Shown here: one piece after another, positions 23,334 through 35,640 of the stretch | Layout of the letters: each line of letters starts with the position of its first letter | Numbering within the stretch: position 1 is the stretch's first letter | Assembly (NCBI GenBank): GCA_030765065.1 | Contig: CM060984.1 | Coordinates: 102,467,488-102,531,487 of the forward strand | DNA length: 64,000 nucleotides | Reading direction: 5' to 3' | Origin: Deroplatys truncata | Taxonomy: Eukaryota; Arthropoda; Insecta; Mantodea; Mantidae | Program-made: the position numbers and the translations under genes | Notes under the pieces: generated by a model | Databases searched by the model: none | What the model was told of the DNA's origin: nothing | Seen by the model: only the letters and a program-made list of their open reading frames with translations

Positions 23334-24265
23334 TCAGTTAAGAAGGCGGGCAGAAGTTAAGGTTTTATGCATAGAAAGAGAGAGATATATTGCAGTCGGC
23401 ATTGCCATATCATTCCTCTTGCAGAGACAGGATCGCGCATGACGCTGAGATATTAAATGTTCATTCAAGCACAATTATCTTAAAAATAAGGCATTCTCTC
23501 ATTATACAAATTAAATAGTGACCAGATAAAAGGAATAAAAACAAAATAAAGGGAAAAGGAGGTCCATGCATTAGTAACATGTACATAAACCTCTTTCCTT
23601 ATCTTGTGCATGGAGCGCAGAAATATTCTTGCTGCAACAATGTCGCTTCATTCCATTAAGAACTTCCTACCATCATTAGTATGTTTGTACATAAATCCCA
23701 TGCCTTTTAAAATACTAGTATTGGGGCATTTCCACCCTGAAAATTTTCAGCTTCTCCCATCTTTACAACCAAATTGTCTGCGTTGGGTATTCTCCTCTGT
23801 TGTACATATAAAAAATTATGTGACAAACATTTTTGTAGAAGTCATCTAAACGCGTACCTAACTTCCTTATTGCGATTGTGTTGCTGGCCTGGTGATTTGA
23901 ATATTGGGACAAATTAGTTGGAGTGTTCATAGCCCAGTGCTATATGCATTTGTTGTCTTCTCCTGTGCTATGGCAAAGTAGAAGGCAGAATCACGTGATA
24001 CTTGACAAATTATCTCTGTTTTCTGAAATAATTGCATACACAATTGCCTGTTTATTAATACCCGACGTACTATTTTATCTTCCCTTATGGTTCATATCAG
24101 CACTATATTTTCACCACACTTCGCACAAAACAAAAGAAAGCTTTAAATTTGAATAATGAGCACTTCTGCTCGCATCCAGCATTAAACTCAAGCGCATTAG
24201 TTTTGAAAGTCACATGACACTTCCAGTTTACTGCACATCTAGCAGAGGACCGCCTTCTTTGCTGA
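23334..24265. mobile_element. CpG-rich block bounded by 18-bp inverted repeats
   Basis: Left end TCAGTTAAGAAGGCGGGC (23334-23351) and right end on the minus strand TCAGCAAAGAAGGCGGTC (24265-24248) match at 15 of 18 positions. Between them CpG is several-fold denser (17 CpG in 23,341-24,300) than on either side. The block most simply is a recent 932-bp DNA element. No target duplication was found, so an unmethylated regulatory island is the alternative; an E-box palindrome ATCACGTGAT lies near 23,991. Confidence 0.4.
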
Positions 24266-26449
24266 TCCCAGGTCTAAATTTTGTTCTAAATGCCCTTTTG
24301 TATCATATGTATATAAATGTATGTATAGAGATCCTTTGTCTCTGAGTTATAGTATTATTTACATGTATACTAATTCTGGTCTAAGAAAGTCATGCACAAA
24401 ATATTTAGAGGATGTTAGGTAAAGATTATACTTACAGTGGTTTTGTGGAGAAGACATTGATTTGCAGATGTTGCAATGTTCATTTCTATGCTTATCTTTG
24501 TTCTGCTCTTGTAGATTAACTTCTAAGTGAATTCTGTAACACAACTATTTTCAAATGGCTGTATTTACTTTGTTTAACATAGAGAATTCATAATTTGCTA
24601 TAATGGTGCATATCATTGCAACTGCATTGGATATTGAGTGAGTTAAGGTACTAGTTTTGTGAACATGGGGGGTTTTCAATAGGAACTCATTTTCTTTAAT
24701 GACTGGTATTGGCTTCATAGTATGCTTCCAAAAAATATTGTTTCATTTGTATATCGTCAAAGTGATGCCTCTGCAGGTGCAGGTATGTTCTGTCAACTCT
24801 CATTTTGCAGAGTTGCATTTGGAGTGTTCATAATACAAGGAAATCTAGTTCACATTGGTGATTTTGGACAAATTACATCTTTAGGTACTAGAACTAAATC
24901 TAATTTCAAAACAAGGTCTTGTCCAAAATATGTAGTAAGTTAAACATGAATTTTGCAGGAAAATGCAAACAAGACCAACACATCTAAATCAAGTTGAAAC
25001 ATTTTATTCTTTTTTAGATTTTATCGTAATGCCAAATCTTGATTGTCCTGTTTGGATGTGTTTTATCAGATAAGTTAATTTTGCTTTTTGTTATTAGTGC
25101 CAGAGTGCTGTGGTTAAGCTTACTCTAAAGATCATTTTGTAGAACACTATTTAGTTGAATGTACACAACTAGATTCACCAACCTTTCACTAACAAAGGTT
25201 AGCAGGCTAGTTAATGTAAATTTGACTCAAATAGTGTTCTGTAAATTATTATTTTTGCTCCACTCTGTACTACTTCCAGTTTTAATTCATATTATTACTC
25301 TTAAGATGTCTTCTTTGAAGTATAATTTATATCCAAAATTTCATTATTTCAGTGAACTCAAGAACAGAACATTGCCTCTGTCTTTGAGTTAAAATATGTG
25401 TATTTCCTGTTTAAGCAGATATCTCTTTGGTGCTCCAAAACCATTTTGTCTTGAAAATTAATTCTTGCATTTTTAGCAGTGCTTTTGTTTGGAATTATAA
25501 AGAACAGGATGTTACTAAAGTATGTTTTAAATTAATTTATATTTAGGATTAGAACTAATTTTAGAAAATTAATTTGAATTACTGTTGATCACATAAAGCA
25601 ATATTTTATACAAAAATATTTTTGTCATAATTTTATATGGCTTCTACACACCTACTAGTTTGCCACAATATGAGTGCATTCGGTGGGAAGCGGAACTAAA
25701 CAGTTGTGGAACAAATGGGCAGGGCATCAGAAGTGGAGTCAGGTAAAGAAAACATCCATAGTTCCAAGTTGCATTTACTAGTGAGGCTGAGGCTTGCAAA
25801 TGTTATGTTTTCATCATGCAGCTGTACATTTTCACTATCACCTTTCCCCTTATTTCCCTTTGATCGCTAGCCTTGATGATATTGCACTTTGTCAACAAAA
25901 CAGTGGCACCCTCCTACAAGTGCACTCATATCATGGTCAACTAATAATTTGGTATTTGCTGCTCTTTTGTTTTACATTTGGCTTTAATACAGGACAAGAG
26001 TATTAAAAAATTTACTTTTAAGGACCTTTGGGAGTCTCAACTGTGTTACCCTCAATCTAGTGAAATCTTTTAGTTCATATTTTAATTTCTTATGTTACTG
26101 TAGTCCGAGCTATGGGCATGCATACATTGCCTTTGAAGTTCCAAAATACAATAACTACTTTCAACTTTAAACAAAAAAGGATTTTGTTATGTGCAGTGGT
26201 GGATGTCAGTCCTACAAATCTAGCAAAAATTGTGTTGCATGAATCAGGGATATCCAGCCCCCTCCAGTTCGGTGATGCAGTAGTGATAGTGACAGTATAA
26301 ATATTCATTTTATACATGATAGGGCAGTCTTGTGCAGATTCTGTCACTAGATGACAGGGGTGTACCAGGACAGGGTGCTGCTTTGTCTTTTGTCTTTTGT
26401 TAGTGGTTCTTTTGCATTTAGTTAAAGCAGCATCAAAGTTACAGTTTAT
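24266..26449. other. No feature recognised
   Basis: AT-rich and CpG-poor. Short frames at 24,722-24,943, 25,159-25,392 and 26,112-26,300 have no domain. Confidence 0.35.
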
Positions 26450-26454
26450 TTTTA

Positions 26455-26575
26455 AAACTATGTAGTGTAGTCAGTAGAGGTTCAATTCCTTGCCAGAATC
26501 AAGAAATCTCCCTTTGCCCAAGATGATTTCTCAGTATGCCTGAATTTGGTGTGTGAACGAATAAATAAATAATAA
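26455..26575 (+). mobile_element. 5'-truncated SINE
   Basis: A box B-like AGGTTCAATTCC is followed by a short body and an AATAAATAAATAATAA tail. Box A is absent. Confidence 0.4.
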
Positions 26576-26996
26576 CCGATTTGCCCTTATAACAGCTTTC
26601 AGAATTACAGCTTGGCAAATTCTGAGCACATGTGCAGAGTCTTATGCCAATAAGATGACAATATAGAATTAGTACAACTGCATGATAACAAATAGGTAGG
26701 TACTGCAGAGGGGAAATAAATAAATTAAATAGTGTGTGTAATTATTTCTATGTGAATAATTTCTGCTATGCAGAAAAGATAAAATAATTGTAATTTATTC
26801 AGCAAATTTGAAGTATTGAGAAACAAAAAAGCAAAAGTAACCTCAATTCTTAGTAAAGTACCTATTCTCTAATTTACATATTTTTTTTCTTTCTTTGGAC
26901 CCTTTCTAATACAATTATTAGAAAATTTGTAATAGTAATTGAATTACTTAACTCCCCACAGCACCTAGTTGTTTTAATACCTAATATTGTTGCAAC

Positions 26997-27032
<36 letters not shown>
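26997..27032 (+). repeat. (AAT)n microsatellite
   Basis: About twelve AAT units, then ATC AT variants. Confidence 0.95.
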
Positions 27033-28639
27033 CATAATCATAAAAAAGTATACATCCAAACGAGAATAAATTTGCACACTCAATAACAGTTAGAAATATT
27101 GGACACAATAGCATTTCTTGTTGATGGATGCTTGGAAGTATTCCTTCATTTCAAGAGTACATAAAACTACCACACAGATCTCAGGAGCATTTATGTTTAC
27201 AAATTCAACAATTCATGGTATTGAGATTAAGGACTTTTAAGTTGATTTGTGGTACAGGTTTAAAATGGTTTGATTAGAGATTTGTTCTGTGAAAGTTTTG
27301 TTGGGGGTAATAATGTTTTGCGGCAAAGCTGGCATCTATCAAAAACTGCCACAACGCTCAAAATGAACAGAGAAAGATGTGCTGGTAATACTGTTCATAG
27401 TTTCAGTGTCTAAAGGCATGGAACAATTTAATTTTAAGTATAATTCTGTAAGCGTTGGAAAGCTTTCTGTGCTTTTTGCAGAATAGAAGAGAGTAGTAAT
27501 TAATTTTTAAAAGTTTTTACATGCAAATGTACTGCAAAAACGTACATAAATGCACAAAATGTAATGTTATGCTAAACTTGAGATAAGCAGAGTATAGTAA
27601 GGTTAATAGGTGATGTGCAGTTTCAAAGTGTATTGCTCATCCTGCAAACTACATGTGCACTCTGTGCTATTTCAGGATACCCCTTTATGTCACAGCTATC
27701 CATCATCTACTTTGGAAATAAATAATGACAGGTGAAGCTCACTATTTGTGTTTCAGCGCAATAACGAAGATGCATGGTTCGGGTTCCAATTATCCCATTG
27801 AGTTTTTAAATGCTCTATATTTTATTAATCTATATTGATTAATGAAAAATAGCAGTTTCTTAATTTTTGTTTCTGAGGTGTGCACCACAAAATAAGTTGT
27901 ATTGACTTCCATATACTAAAGTTATTTTTATGGATCATTATATATGCATCCTGTGTAATTAGCACACTATTAAATTTCTATTATAGTGCTATATGCTACT
28001 GCCCTAAGGTGGTTTAATTCCTGCCCATAGCTCAGATGATAATTGGTGATAAACAATTTGTGGCTATCCTGTGGTGCTAATCAGTTATCTTTCTCATTTT
28101 TATTGATATGCATTATGAAATTGAAAGATTGCATTTTTACTACTCAAAACTGCAATATGGGATCATGTAAAAGTGCTTCACTGGCCAGAGGAATTGTTTA
28201 TAGCTAATGAAGTTATTGACTTCTGGCACAGTTAGATATATGAACCATTAATACACAATGTTGAAATGAATTAGGTTATTTAGCACTTCAATGCATATTT
28301 TAAGCTTTATTTGCATACATTTTTTGTGAACTTGCAAATGTGTAGTTTCTTAAGAAACATTGTAATAGGATGAATGACAAAGAAAAAATAATAAAAGACT
28401 AACACCAAAGAAATATTGTAAAATGAAATGTAATAAATTGGATTTGTAGCTCTATTTTTGTTTTTATTATTTCTCTGTTTCCATTTTACCTTACATTTTC
28501 ACCCTGCATGACTTTTAGTTAAAAGGTATATGTGTTGAGAGAGAGGGGTGAAGAAAAAAAGAGCTAATTCTTTCAAAAAGATAGAAAGAAAAAGGGTATA
28601 AAGCTTTAGGTGTGTAGGTATATAAGCAATGAGAACTAT

Positions 28640-28960
28640 ACATGTTAAAATAGACTGACCTTAAAGGCAACTTAAATGTCAAAGGAAAGACTAGAGAGGT
28701 TAATCTTAAAAACTGAGTCTGTAAGTAACATATTCCAGAAATCCTAACATAGATGTAACAGGTTAATTAAAGGTAATCCAGGCAACAGAAATAGACATAA
28801 GCTAGAATAGCTGACACAAGCAGCTGAAATTCAGAGAGAAGACTAGGATAAACTGACATAAGGTAATTCTGAAAGTAAATACTGAGAAGTGTAGAGTTAA
28901 ACTAGGATAATTTGAAGCAGAAGGTAATTCAAAGCAATAGAAATCCAGAGGTAGACCTGA
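28640..28960 (+). repeat. Degenerate purine-rich short-period repeat
   Basis: GGTTAAT/GGTAATTC words recur about every 35-75 bp (GGTTAATCTTAA, GGTTAATTAAAGGTAATCC, AGGTAATTCTGAAAG, AGGTAATTCAAAGC), each followed by AG-rich sequence. It looks like a decayed minisatellite. The flanks 27,040-28,630 and 28,970-29,285 show nothing else. Confidence 0.3.
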
Positions 28961-29289
28961 ATGGATTGTCTGTATGAATGATGGCCTATTGCTGGTTGTT
29001 TGGAGTTCTCGAAAATTCTAAGTACTTACCTTTACCAGGAAACCCTAAGTTATGTCATAATAAGTAGTACAAAAGGGGATTTTATAACATTTATGATATG
29101 CAAGTGTACTATATTATAAATTTTATAAGTACAAATTAGTGTTAATAGGGAATGGATGTACAATTTCAAGTTGCATCGTATCATCATGCCAGACATGCTG
29201 AACATGCAGATCCAAAAAGGGTCTTGGTATTTACAGATTAGTTAAAATAACAAGAGTATATGAAAATTCTATAGAATACTAAAAACAAA

Positions 29290-30020
29290 CTGACAGCCTG
29301 ACAGTACAGATCATGAAGTTCTTGATCAAATAGAAAAGAATGGAAAAATTTGCATCTTTCTTGATTTGGTGAAAAGCTTTGACTCAGTAAAGCATAATCT
29401 TAATAAATAAATTAGAACAACTGGCATTCATGGACTAGATAAAAATCTTATAGGATCATACTTAGTTGGAAGGAAGCAAACGGTACAAATTCTTCATACT
29501 ATAGGTAAAATGATAAGTATTATACAGTTTGACAATAACTAATACAATATGGCAAGGATGGCGAAAACGACTTCCTTCTGCAAGTCACCAAATATGCAAC
29601 ACGCACTGCATCACTCAGCAGCATGTGAAAAACAAACGGACAGTTGCAGAGAGGGAACGGTGCCTGCGAGTCAAGATAACTTGCGAGTCACGTTTTTGCC
29701 ACCTCTGCAATATGGGATCCTCTGTCATTTATACTTTGTGTAAATGATATTAATAACCCCAAAACTCTAGCATTAGTTGTTTCCTTTGCTAATGATGCAT
29801 CAGCAAACTTCTTGGGGCTAATTACATTTTGTTAAATGAAAATGTTCTAAATACAATGAGACTGCAACATTATATTGAATCAAATATTCTAAGTGATATG
29901 AAAAAGCCAAATTATGAATAGAGTTGCACATAACAAAACAGAAATTATCTTGTAAACAATGAATTAATAAAAGTGAGCCAATATAAATATTTAGGTATAA
30001 TAATGGAAGATAACCTGTAG
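29290..30020 (+). pseudogene. LINE reverse transcriptase remnant
   Basis: Motifs appear in order. ICIFLDLVKSFDSVKHNL (about 29,350-29,400) corresponds to the AFDSV(D/N)H palm motif. GIHGLDKNLIGSYLVGRKQ follows. After the insertion at 29,553 come DPLSFILCVNDINNP (the GPLLF-x-ND block) and VSFANDASANFLG, where the catalytic FADD has become FAND. SQYKYLGIIMEDN near 29,980 corresponds to the thumb YLG(I/V) motif. Stops and frameshifts are many. Confidence 0.85.
29553..29707. mobile_element. hAT-type MITE (155 bp) inside the LINE
   Basis: An exact 8-bp target duplication CAATATGG flanks it (29545-29552 and 29708-29715). The ends are CAAGGATGGCGAAAACGAC and, on the minus strand, CAGAGGTGGCAAAAACGTGAC. 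The 8-bp duplication and CA(G)-starting ends are those of hAT elements. Its CpG content is above that of the LINE it entered, so it is younger. Confidence 0.85.
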
Positions 30021-30140
30021 GGAACATTAATTGTATAATTATTTATTAATAAGTTAATATATCTTGAGATATTTTAAGATTTTTACAAGTAAATGTACTC
30101 TTTTGTTATATTATGGCACAATTTAGGCAAATTTATTATA

Positions 30141-30178
30141 TGGTCTATAAGGGGAGCAGCAAAGCTGCTTATAGACCA
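30141..30178. repeat. Imperfect palindrome / hairpin
   Basis: TGGTCTATAA and AGCAGC pair with GCTGCT and TATAGACCA around an AAA loop. It lies at the start of a slightly GC-richer stretch (30,113-30,330) of unknown origin, perhaps one end of a foldback element. Confidence 0.5.
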
Positions 30179-31355
30179 GTAACACTGGGTGCGCAAGTTG
30201 TGTGTCAATGCCCAAAGAAGAAAGTTTATTTTTCTTACTTTTTAGTGATGGATAAGGAAGCATTGCAGTGCGGCAGTTGGACAAGTAGTCTGGCAATGCC
30301 AGACAAGGCATGCCTTGCTGAACCCTAGACTCATTGCACATGTGTTTCATTTCTTTCCACCTTGTGCTTATGCAAGCTAAGGTTTTGTTTTCAGTTTTAA
30401 TGACTTGACTTTATATTAATTGTCTATCTCCCCCTCCATCTTTTGCATTTATGATTGTAGTGGCTTCAGTTTTTTAAGATGGCTAGTGAAGCTGTAATTC
30501 AAGAACTATTAAAAACTCCTTCATTTCTATACTGAGAAAAAACAAGTATTTAACAATGGTTGATTGTGTTCTATCTCACAATGTCAAGTAATGTGAAAGG
30601 CAAAGGTGTTCCGGTTTTGAGAGTTAGTTTTAAATGGAGCTGTATGAAATTTCAGATTGGCTCTGCAGTGCAGTGAACAGACTTTACTGTTGGGCATTTT
30701 AATATTCTCAGCTAAGAAAAAAGTTTGTAATTATCAAGGATACACAGATTTGAACCATCTTAATACTGCATGAAGAATGGCGAGTCTGTCTTTTTTTAAA
30801 TTTAATACTTTAATTTCAACTGCAACAAGAATCAAGATTCCTTTGGATTTCCAACAAAGGGCTGAAATTCAGTTACACAACGAAAAAGTAAAAAAGAACG
30901 GGAATATTAAAGATACTGATTAATGCTGCTGCTCTCTAGAAAAGCAGGAGCTACCATTACTGCTCTCATAATGAGCAGGCAGAATCTTTAAATAAAGGAG
31001 ATATATGGAATTCTTATTGGAAGTGCAGAGTTTTATTCCATGTTAAAAGAACCTTTACATACATCTACAGTTTTCTGTAGTACTTCAGCAAGCATTCAAA
31101 ATTATTGGATAAATTCTGTAGCAGATGTATTAAGAGATGAAATTCAGAACATAGATTTTATATGTTTGATGAAACATCAGACATAAGCAACAGATCTCAA
31201 ATGTCAACTGCTTTATGTTATTTTTCAGCAACAGAGAAAAAAAGTTGAATGATTTTGACATGAGTGCTGATAAAATTGCAGCAGCTCTTTACAACCATGT
31301 TAATGAAGTAATGTACATATGTAGGTGTGAGGACGAGCCAATTGATCAGACATAT

Positions 31356-32171
31356 TGTCACGTATACAGTTGCAGGCAGCAAGATAATTAGTTATAGATT
31401 AGATATTTTACTATATTGGCCAAACTCTTACATTTTAATACATTTGGTCATTTTTATATTTCATACATTTTCTTGACTTGGAATTCTAGTTAAAGTTAAC
31501 TTATAACAGGAAACCGTGGTCTGCTACTTCCTTTGACATTTCAAAGGGATGTTACTGTAGCATCACTTCCTGAGGTGTACGTGACTTTTTGCAGACATTT
31601 AGCTGCACCTTAAACCACGATACGTCACATAGAATGTTCTAGAACATTGACGTATCGAGCCATGATTGGCCGATATATTTCAAACCTAGGGCGGTGGCAC
31701 ACCATATTTGGTAAGGCTCATGGCATAATTGTCAAGACCCCCCTAGGCAGTAACTCTCTTTATAAGGAGCTGCAGACCCTTGCTTAGGGTCGTTCTGATT
31801 CTGAACTTGTCAGCTGTCCATGCTGCTGGCCCTGCAACTGCAATACCTGACAACTCTCGTAAGGTAAGATCCCATTAGGGAAGTTCACCATACTTTATTG
31901 AACACTTAAAGACTACACAAGAATCCAGCAATGTAATGAGTTGAGCCTTCAGCTAGTTTCAGTCTGAATGCTTAGTCCCTTCAGGACTACATTTGTATAT
32001 TTTATACAGGTCTCCTCTAGACCAAAATCTGGGGACTGAACCTCAGCATCACTTCATGTTCTCGCTAACACAATAAAATGGATCACCAAGAACCATTGTT
32101 GGTTATTTGTTTTGCTAGCTACCTTTAGATTTAAGCTACGTTCCCCAGTCCCAACCCTTAAGGTTGCGACA
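31356..32171 (+). mobile_element. Solo LTR (816 bp), probably Ty3/gypsy-type
   Basis: The sequence begins TGTCACG and ends GCGACA (TG...CA) and is flanked by ATAT on both sides (31352-31355 and 32172-32175). Deleting the LTR and one ATAT restores the hAT transposase reading frame, which confirms both borders. A TATA box (TTTATAAGG) lies at about 31,759 and a polyadenylation signal AATAAA near 32,072. No internal gag/pol sequence is present, so the element recombined to a single LTR. The 4-bp duplication fits some Ty3/gypsy groups; the orientation is taken from the TATA and AATAAA order. Confidence 0.85.
31619..31656. promoter_or_regulatory. Nested palindrome in the LTR U3 region
   Basis: GATACGTC (31619-31626) and GACGTATC (31649-31656) enclose an exact 16-bp palindrome AATGTTCTAGAACATT. 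The core TTCTAGAA has the TTCnnGAA form of a heat-shock element, and ACGTCA resembles a CRE half-site. It lies about 105 bp upstream of the TATA box. Function is inferred only. Confidence 0.5.
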
Positions 32172-32289
32172 ATATGATGATGACTGCTATCTCAAGAAAC
32201 TTCAAAGCCAAGTACTGGAAAAGTATCCTAAAGCTCTCTCTATGCTATGTTGTGGTTATATAATTAATTTAGTCTTACAACAATAACAA

Positions 32290-33235
32290 TAATAATTTTA
32301 TTGCAATCAATACCATCTGACACTGTCAATTATATCTGTACAATCAAGATACATAGTATTTATAAAGAATAAAAACGTACACACGCGCGCACACAATGTC
32401 CATTATAATTCAGTGATATCATATAAGCATTTTCCTATTAGGAATGTTTTTTGAGCAGGTTTAAATTTCTAAACTATGATATCCTTAATTACCAACAGTA
32501 AATTTATTATGTAATGTTGCTCCTATTTTATATGCGTCATTTTTAGTTGGAGTTTTATTTTTGCTCACCCTATGGTAATCATTAACTCTCTTTGTATCAT
32601 ATTTATGACAGCCTTTATTGAGTATGTTAAAATACCTTTTATCTTTAATAAATATAATAGTTTTGAACATGTATAATGAAACTACGGTTAGGATGCTTTG
32701 TATTACAAATGTTTCCCGACAGGATTGTTGAGGTCATAGGTTGTATATACTTCTTATGCACCTTTTTTTGTATTTTTAATAGCCTGCTCATATTAGTTTA
32801 CTTGTTCCCCCCAAATTTCAATGCCATGTGTTAAACATGGGTAAATAAGGCCATAAAACTGTGTGACACAAAAGTCAGTTGACAAATGGGAAAAAACTCC
32901 CTATCTAAATATATTGGAGTATGTTCACTTTTGTGAACTGGATAATGTATTATTGTACAATTTTTAAATTGTTTACTTATTTATCATTATTTAACTTTTA
33001 TTTACTTACTTATTTCCTCTTTATACCTTAAGAATTCTCCAACTTTTATCTTTCACATTTTTCTAAATTAATTTCTGTGGATTAAAAGGATTAGAAGTTG
33101 AAGTAGCCATGGTAAACAACAATACATAACAATTACTTTTATATTTTGTTTAGCTTTTTTGAAGCTATTGAGATGGGAATGAATTAAAACAGATTGTTTC
33201 CAATTAAGAAATTAACATTCATTGAGAACAGAAGG
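32290..33235. other. No feature recognised
   Basis: AT-rich sequence with a CACACGCGCGCACAC tract near 32,380 and AAT-rich runs. Confidence 0.35.
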
Positions 33236-33237
33236 AT

Positions 33238-33895
33238 AATGTTGAGTCCTGAACAGCGAGTGGAGGTAGTACTTCTCTGTGGAGACAACCATTGAACAGT
33301 AAGAGAAGCTACAGATGCGTTTCATCATCGTCATCCAAATATTCCAAAACCATCTTACCAAATGTTGCAAAATTATTTCATAAATTCAAGACAACTTTCA
33401 GTGCACTCGACAAGAAACGAAGTGCTCGTCCCAGATCTGCTATCAATGAACTGAATACAATAAATGTGATTGCAAAGATGACAACCAGCCCTAAAAGATA
33501 AGTGCGCTATGTGACTCGAGAAAGTGGTATCAGTAGAGAATCTGTATGCAGGATACTAAAATCAGCATGTTTTCACTCCTACAAATTACAGCATGTACAC
33601 ACAATGCAAGAAGAGGATCCACTCAAGAGGCAAATATATTGCAACTGGATCACGCAACATTTGCATGGTGATCAATTTTTCCTTCAGCATGTCCTGTTCA
33701 GTGACGAATGCCTATTCTTTATGGATGTGTACGCTCATATATAAAATGCATGATAACTGGTCCAGAGAAAACCCAAATTGGATGCGAGAATCAAATGACC
33801 CTGGTACTCCAAAAGTTATGATCTGGTATGGAATAATTGGTGGTATGAGCATCATATTAAATGAGAGAATTGAACTTTATTCTAGGAGAAAATGA
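33238..33895 (+). pseudogene. Tc1/mariner-like transposase, N-terminal half, decayed
   Basis: The start reads MLSPEQRVEVVLLCGDN, a helix-turn-helix (DUF4817-type) opening of insect mariner-like transposases. It has a TGA at codon 19 and then a frame change. KKRSARPRSAINELNTINVI, VTRESGISRESVCRILKSA, and VLFSDECLFFMDVYAH (first catalytic D region) follow, then NPNWMRES and KVMIWYGIIGG. It stops recognisably near 33,895, so the second catalytic half is missing. Confidence 0.8.
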
Positions 33896-33899
33896 GGGG

Positions 33900-35640
33900 T
33901 TAGGAAAATTAATAGTTTTATCACTTGAGATATTGTTTATTTTTAGTCCCTTGGGTTTTTAATTTTGTGTTGTGTGGATTCACAGTTGTTTTTGGAATAC
34001 ATTTTAATAATGTGTGTGTCTAAACATGTGGAAGTGGATTGAGCATATTCCAGAGCCACAAATTGAAATACTCAATATTGGAACTTAATTTGCTGCCAAT
34101 TTTATAATTGTTCTTGGGACAAATGAATCAAGCAAAATCTATAATGAAGGAAGGTCATTCATAAATCAATACTTTTGTATCATGCACAATCCATGCCACT
34201 TCTTAATTCAATTCATTCTTCTTAATGTGATTCTCGCATTTCCTTAAAAATAAAGCTCAAAACACTTTAAGTGTTTCTTTCATTAAAGTGTATAAATTCT
34301 TTAGGCAAGTTGTATATTTCTTCTCTGCTGATTTTGTTTAACATTATATTTTCACTTCATACTGCACAAGATTATCATTGCTTGCTCCAGTTTCATGCAA
34401 ACTCTTGTTTTAAAAATGTAGATCTTAAAAATATGCCATAATTCTAAATTCTGTGTATTAATAGCATCAAATGATTTATGGGTAGAGCTCATATGTTGGC
34501 AATGCTGACATGAACTCTCCTTCAATGTCATTTAGAAACTAGAAAGTGGGAGGTTGTTGAAAAGTGACATAAGTTTGAATGATAATGAATTAAAGAAAAA
34601 AGGATGGAATAGATTTATGTGTTTATCAAAATGAATAAAATTGAGTGTTTCAAAAGGAAGAAGAATGAATCAAGTTTAAAAAATCAAAACTAAGAATGGT
34701 GTGTTACAGTTTGGCAAATTAAATTGTCTTCCCAAACATATAGGATTGGTTGCATCAAGAAAACAGCTAGAAATTTCATAATCCAAAAATGTGTAATAAT
34801 TTAATATCAGTAAATGTATTAGCATTGAAAATGACTTGGTGTGCATCAAGGCTCTTTTCACATTCATTGCAAATACTGCTACTGCTCTTGAGAGTCAAGG
34901 GAAACCTCTTTATGAACAATTAAAGCTACTGAGCACAGTAAAGCAGAAACTCTGTGGAGCACCTGGACTGCAGTAGAAAAAGCAAAGAAGAAGACGGATT
35001 TAGTTCTTCAGGAAAAAACAAAAAAAAAACAAAAAAAAAACAGCAGGCTGAAGAGTTTGTTTGTTACCACTGGACAGAATGATGATAATTATGAATGATG
35101 ATAATTTGATCATCTGATCAAAAACCTAAAATATTGCCCTGTGTCTTCAGTTGATGTATTGTCTTTCTCAGTGTACACATTAATACTTTGTGACAAATGT
35201 CGTAACTTTTCCATGAACAATTTAGAGAAAATACTTATTATTTACTGTGAAACCAATTACAGCAACAATGTTTAAACTTAATCTGTAATTGTGGGCATCA
35301 ATGTCAATTATGAAATGGTTTGTTTTAGTTCAACATTGCATATTAAATCAAGTTAAGATCATTAAATCACTTATATCACTGTTTTAGTGATTTTTTTTGT
35401 TTAATATTCGCCTATTTATATCTGCCTATTTTTAATTTTATAGAGCCTAAATACAGCAGTTAAGGAGCCTGTTGTGACCACCTAAAGCATTACTTTTTAG
35501 TGCCTAAACTTCCGCACTCTACTCATAACACATGCCTTTTCCATTTCTTAACGATTTTGTAGTTACATAGCACATACATCATAAATTTATCCTTTCAGTG
35601 GATAAAATGTGTTTGCTTTGTTATGTGAGTAGTAGTTTGA
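33900..35640. other. No feature recognised; last CpG-depleted stretch
   Basis: AT-rich. It holds an A-rich AC-AAAAAAAAAA tract at about 35,018-35,042. CpG is scarce (6 in 34,021-35,640 by hand count). Confidence 0.4.

Larger units (their letters stand above)
30735..32285 (+). pseudogene. hAT-like (ZMYM1-type) transposase remnant, split by a solo LTR
   Basis: Fragments in order match the zinc-finger MYM-type-1-like hAT transposases of insects. They are RAEIQLHNEKVKKN near 30,865, a LEKQELP-like frame near 30,940, VADVLRDEIQNIDFICLM near 31,110, and SADKIAAALYNHVNEV near 31,267, then PIDQTY just before 31,355. After the LTR the frame resumes with LKKLQSQVLEKYPKALSM and IINLVLQQ. Several stops and frame changes show it is dead. 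The C-terminal dimerisation domain is not visible. The LTR sits exactly at the conserved QTYDGA site. Confidence 0.75.

Noticed and set aside
26112..26300. 62-codon frame as a small exon
   Set aside because: No flanking splice sites in a consistent phase and no recognised domain; the opposite strand has an equally long frame.
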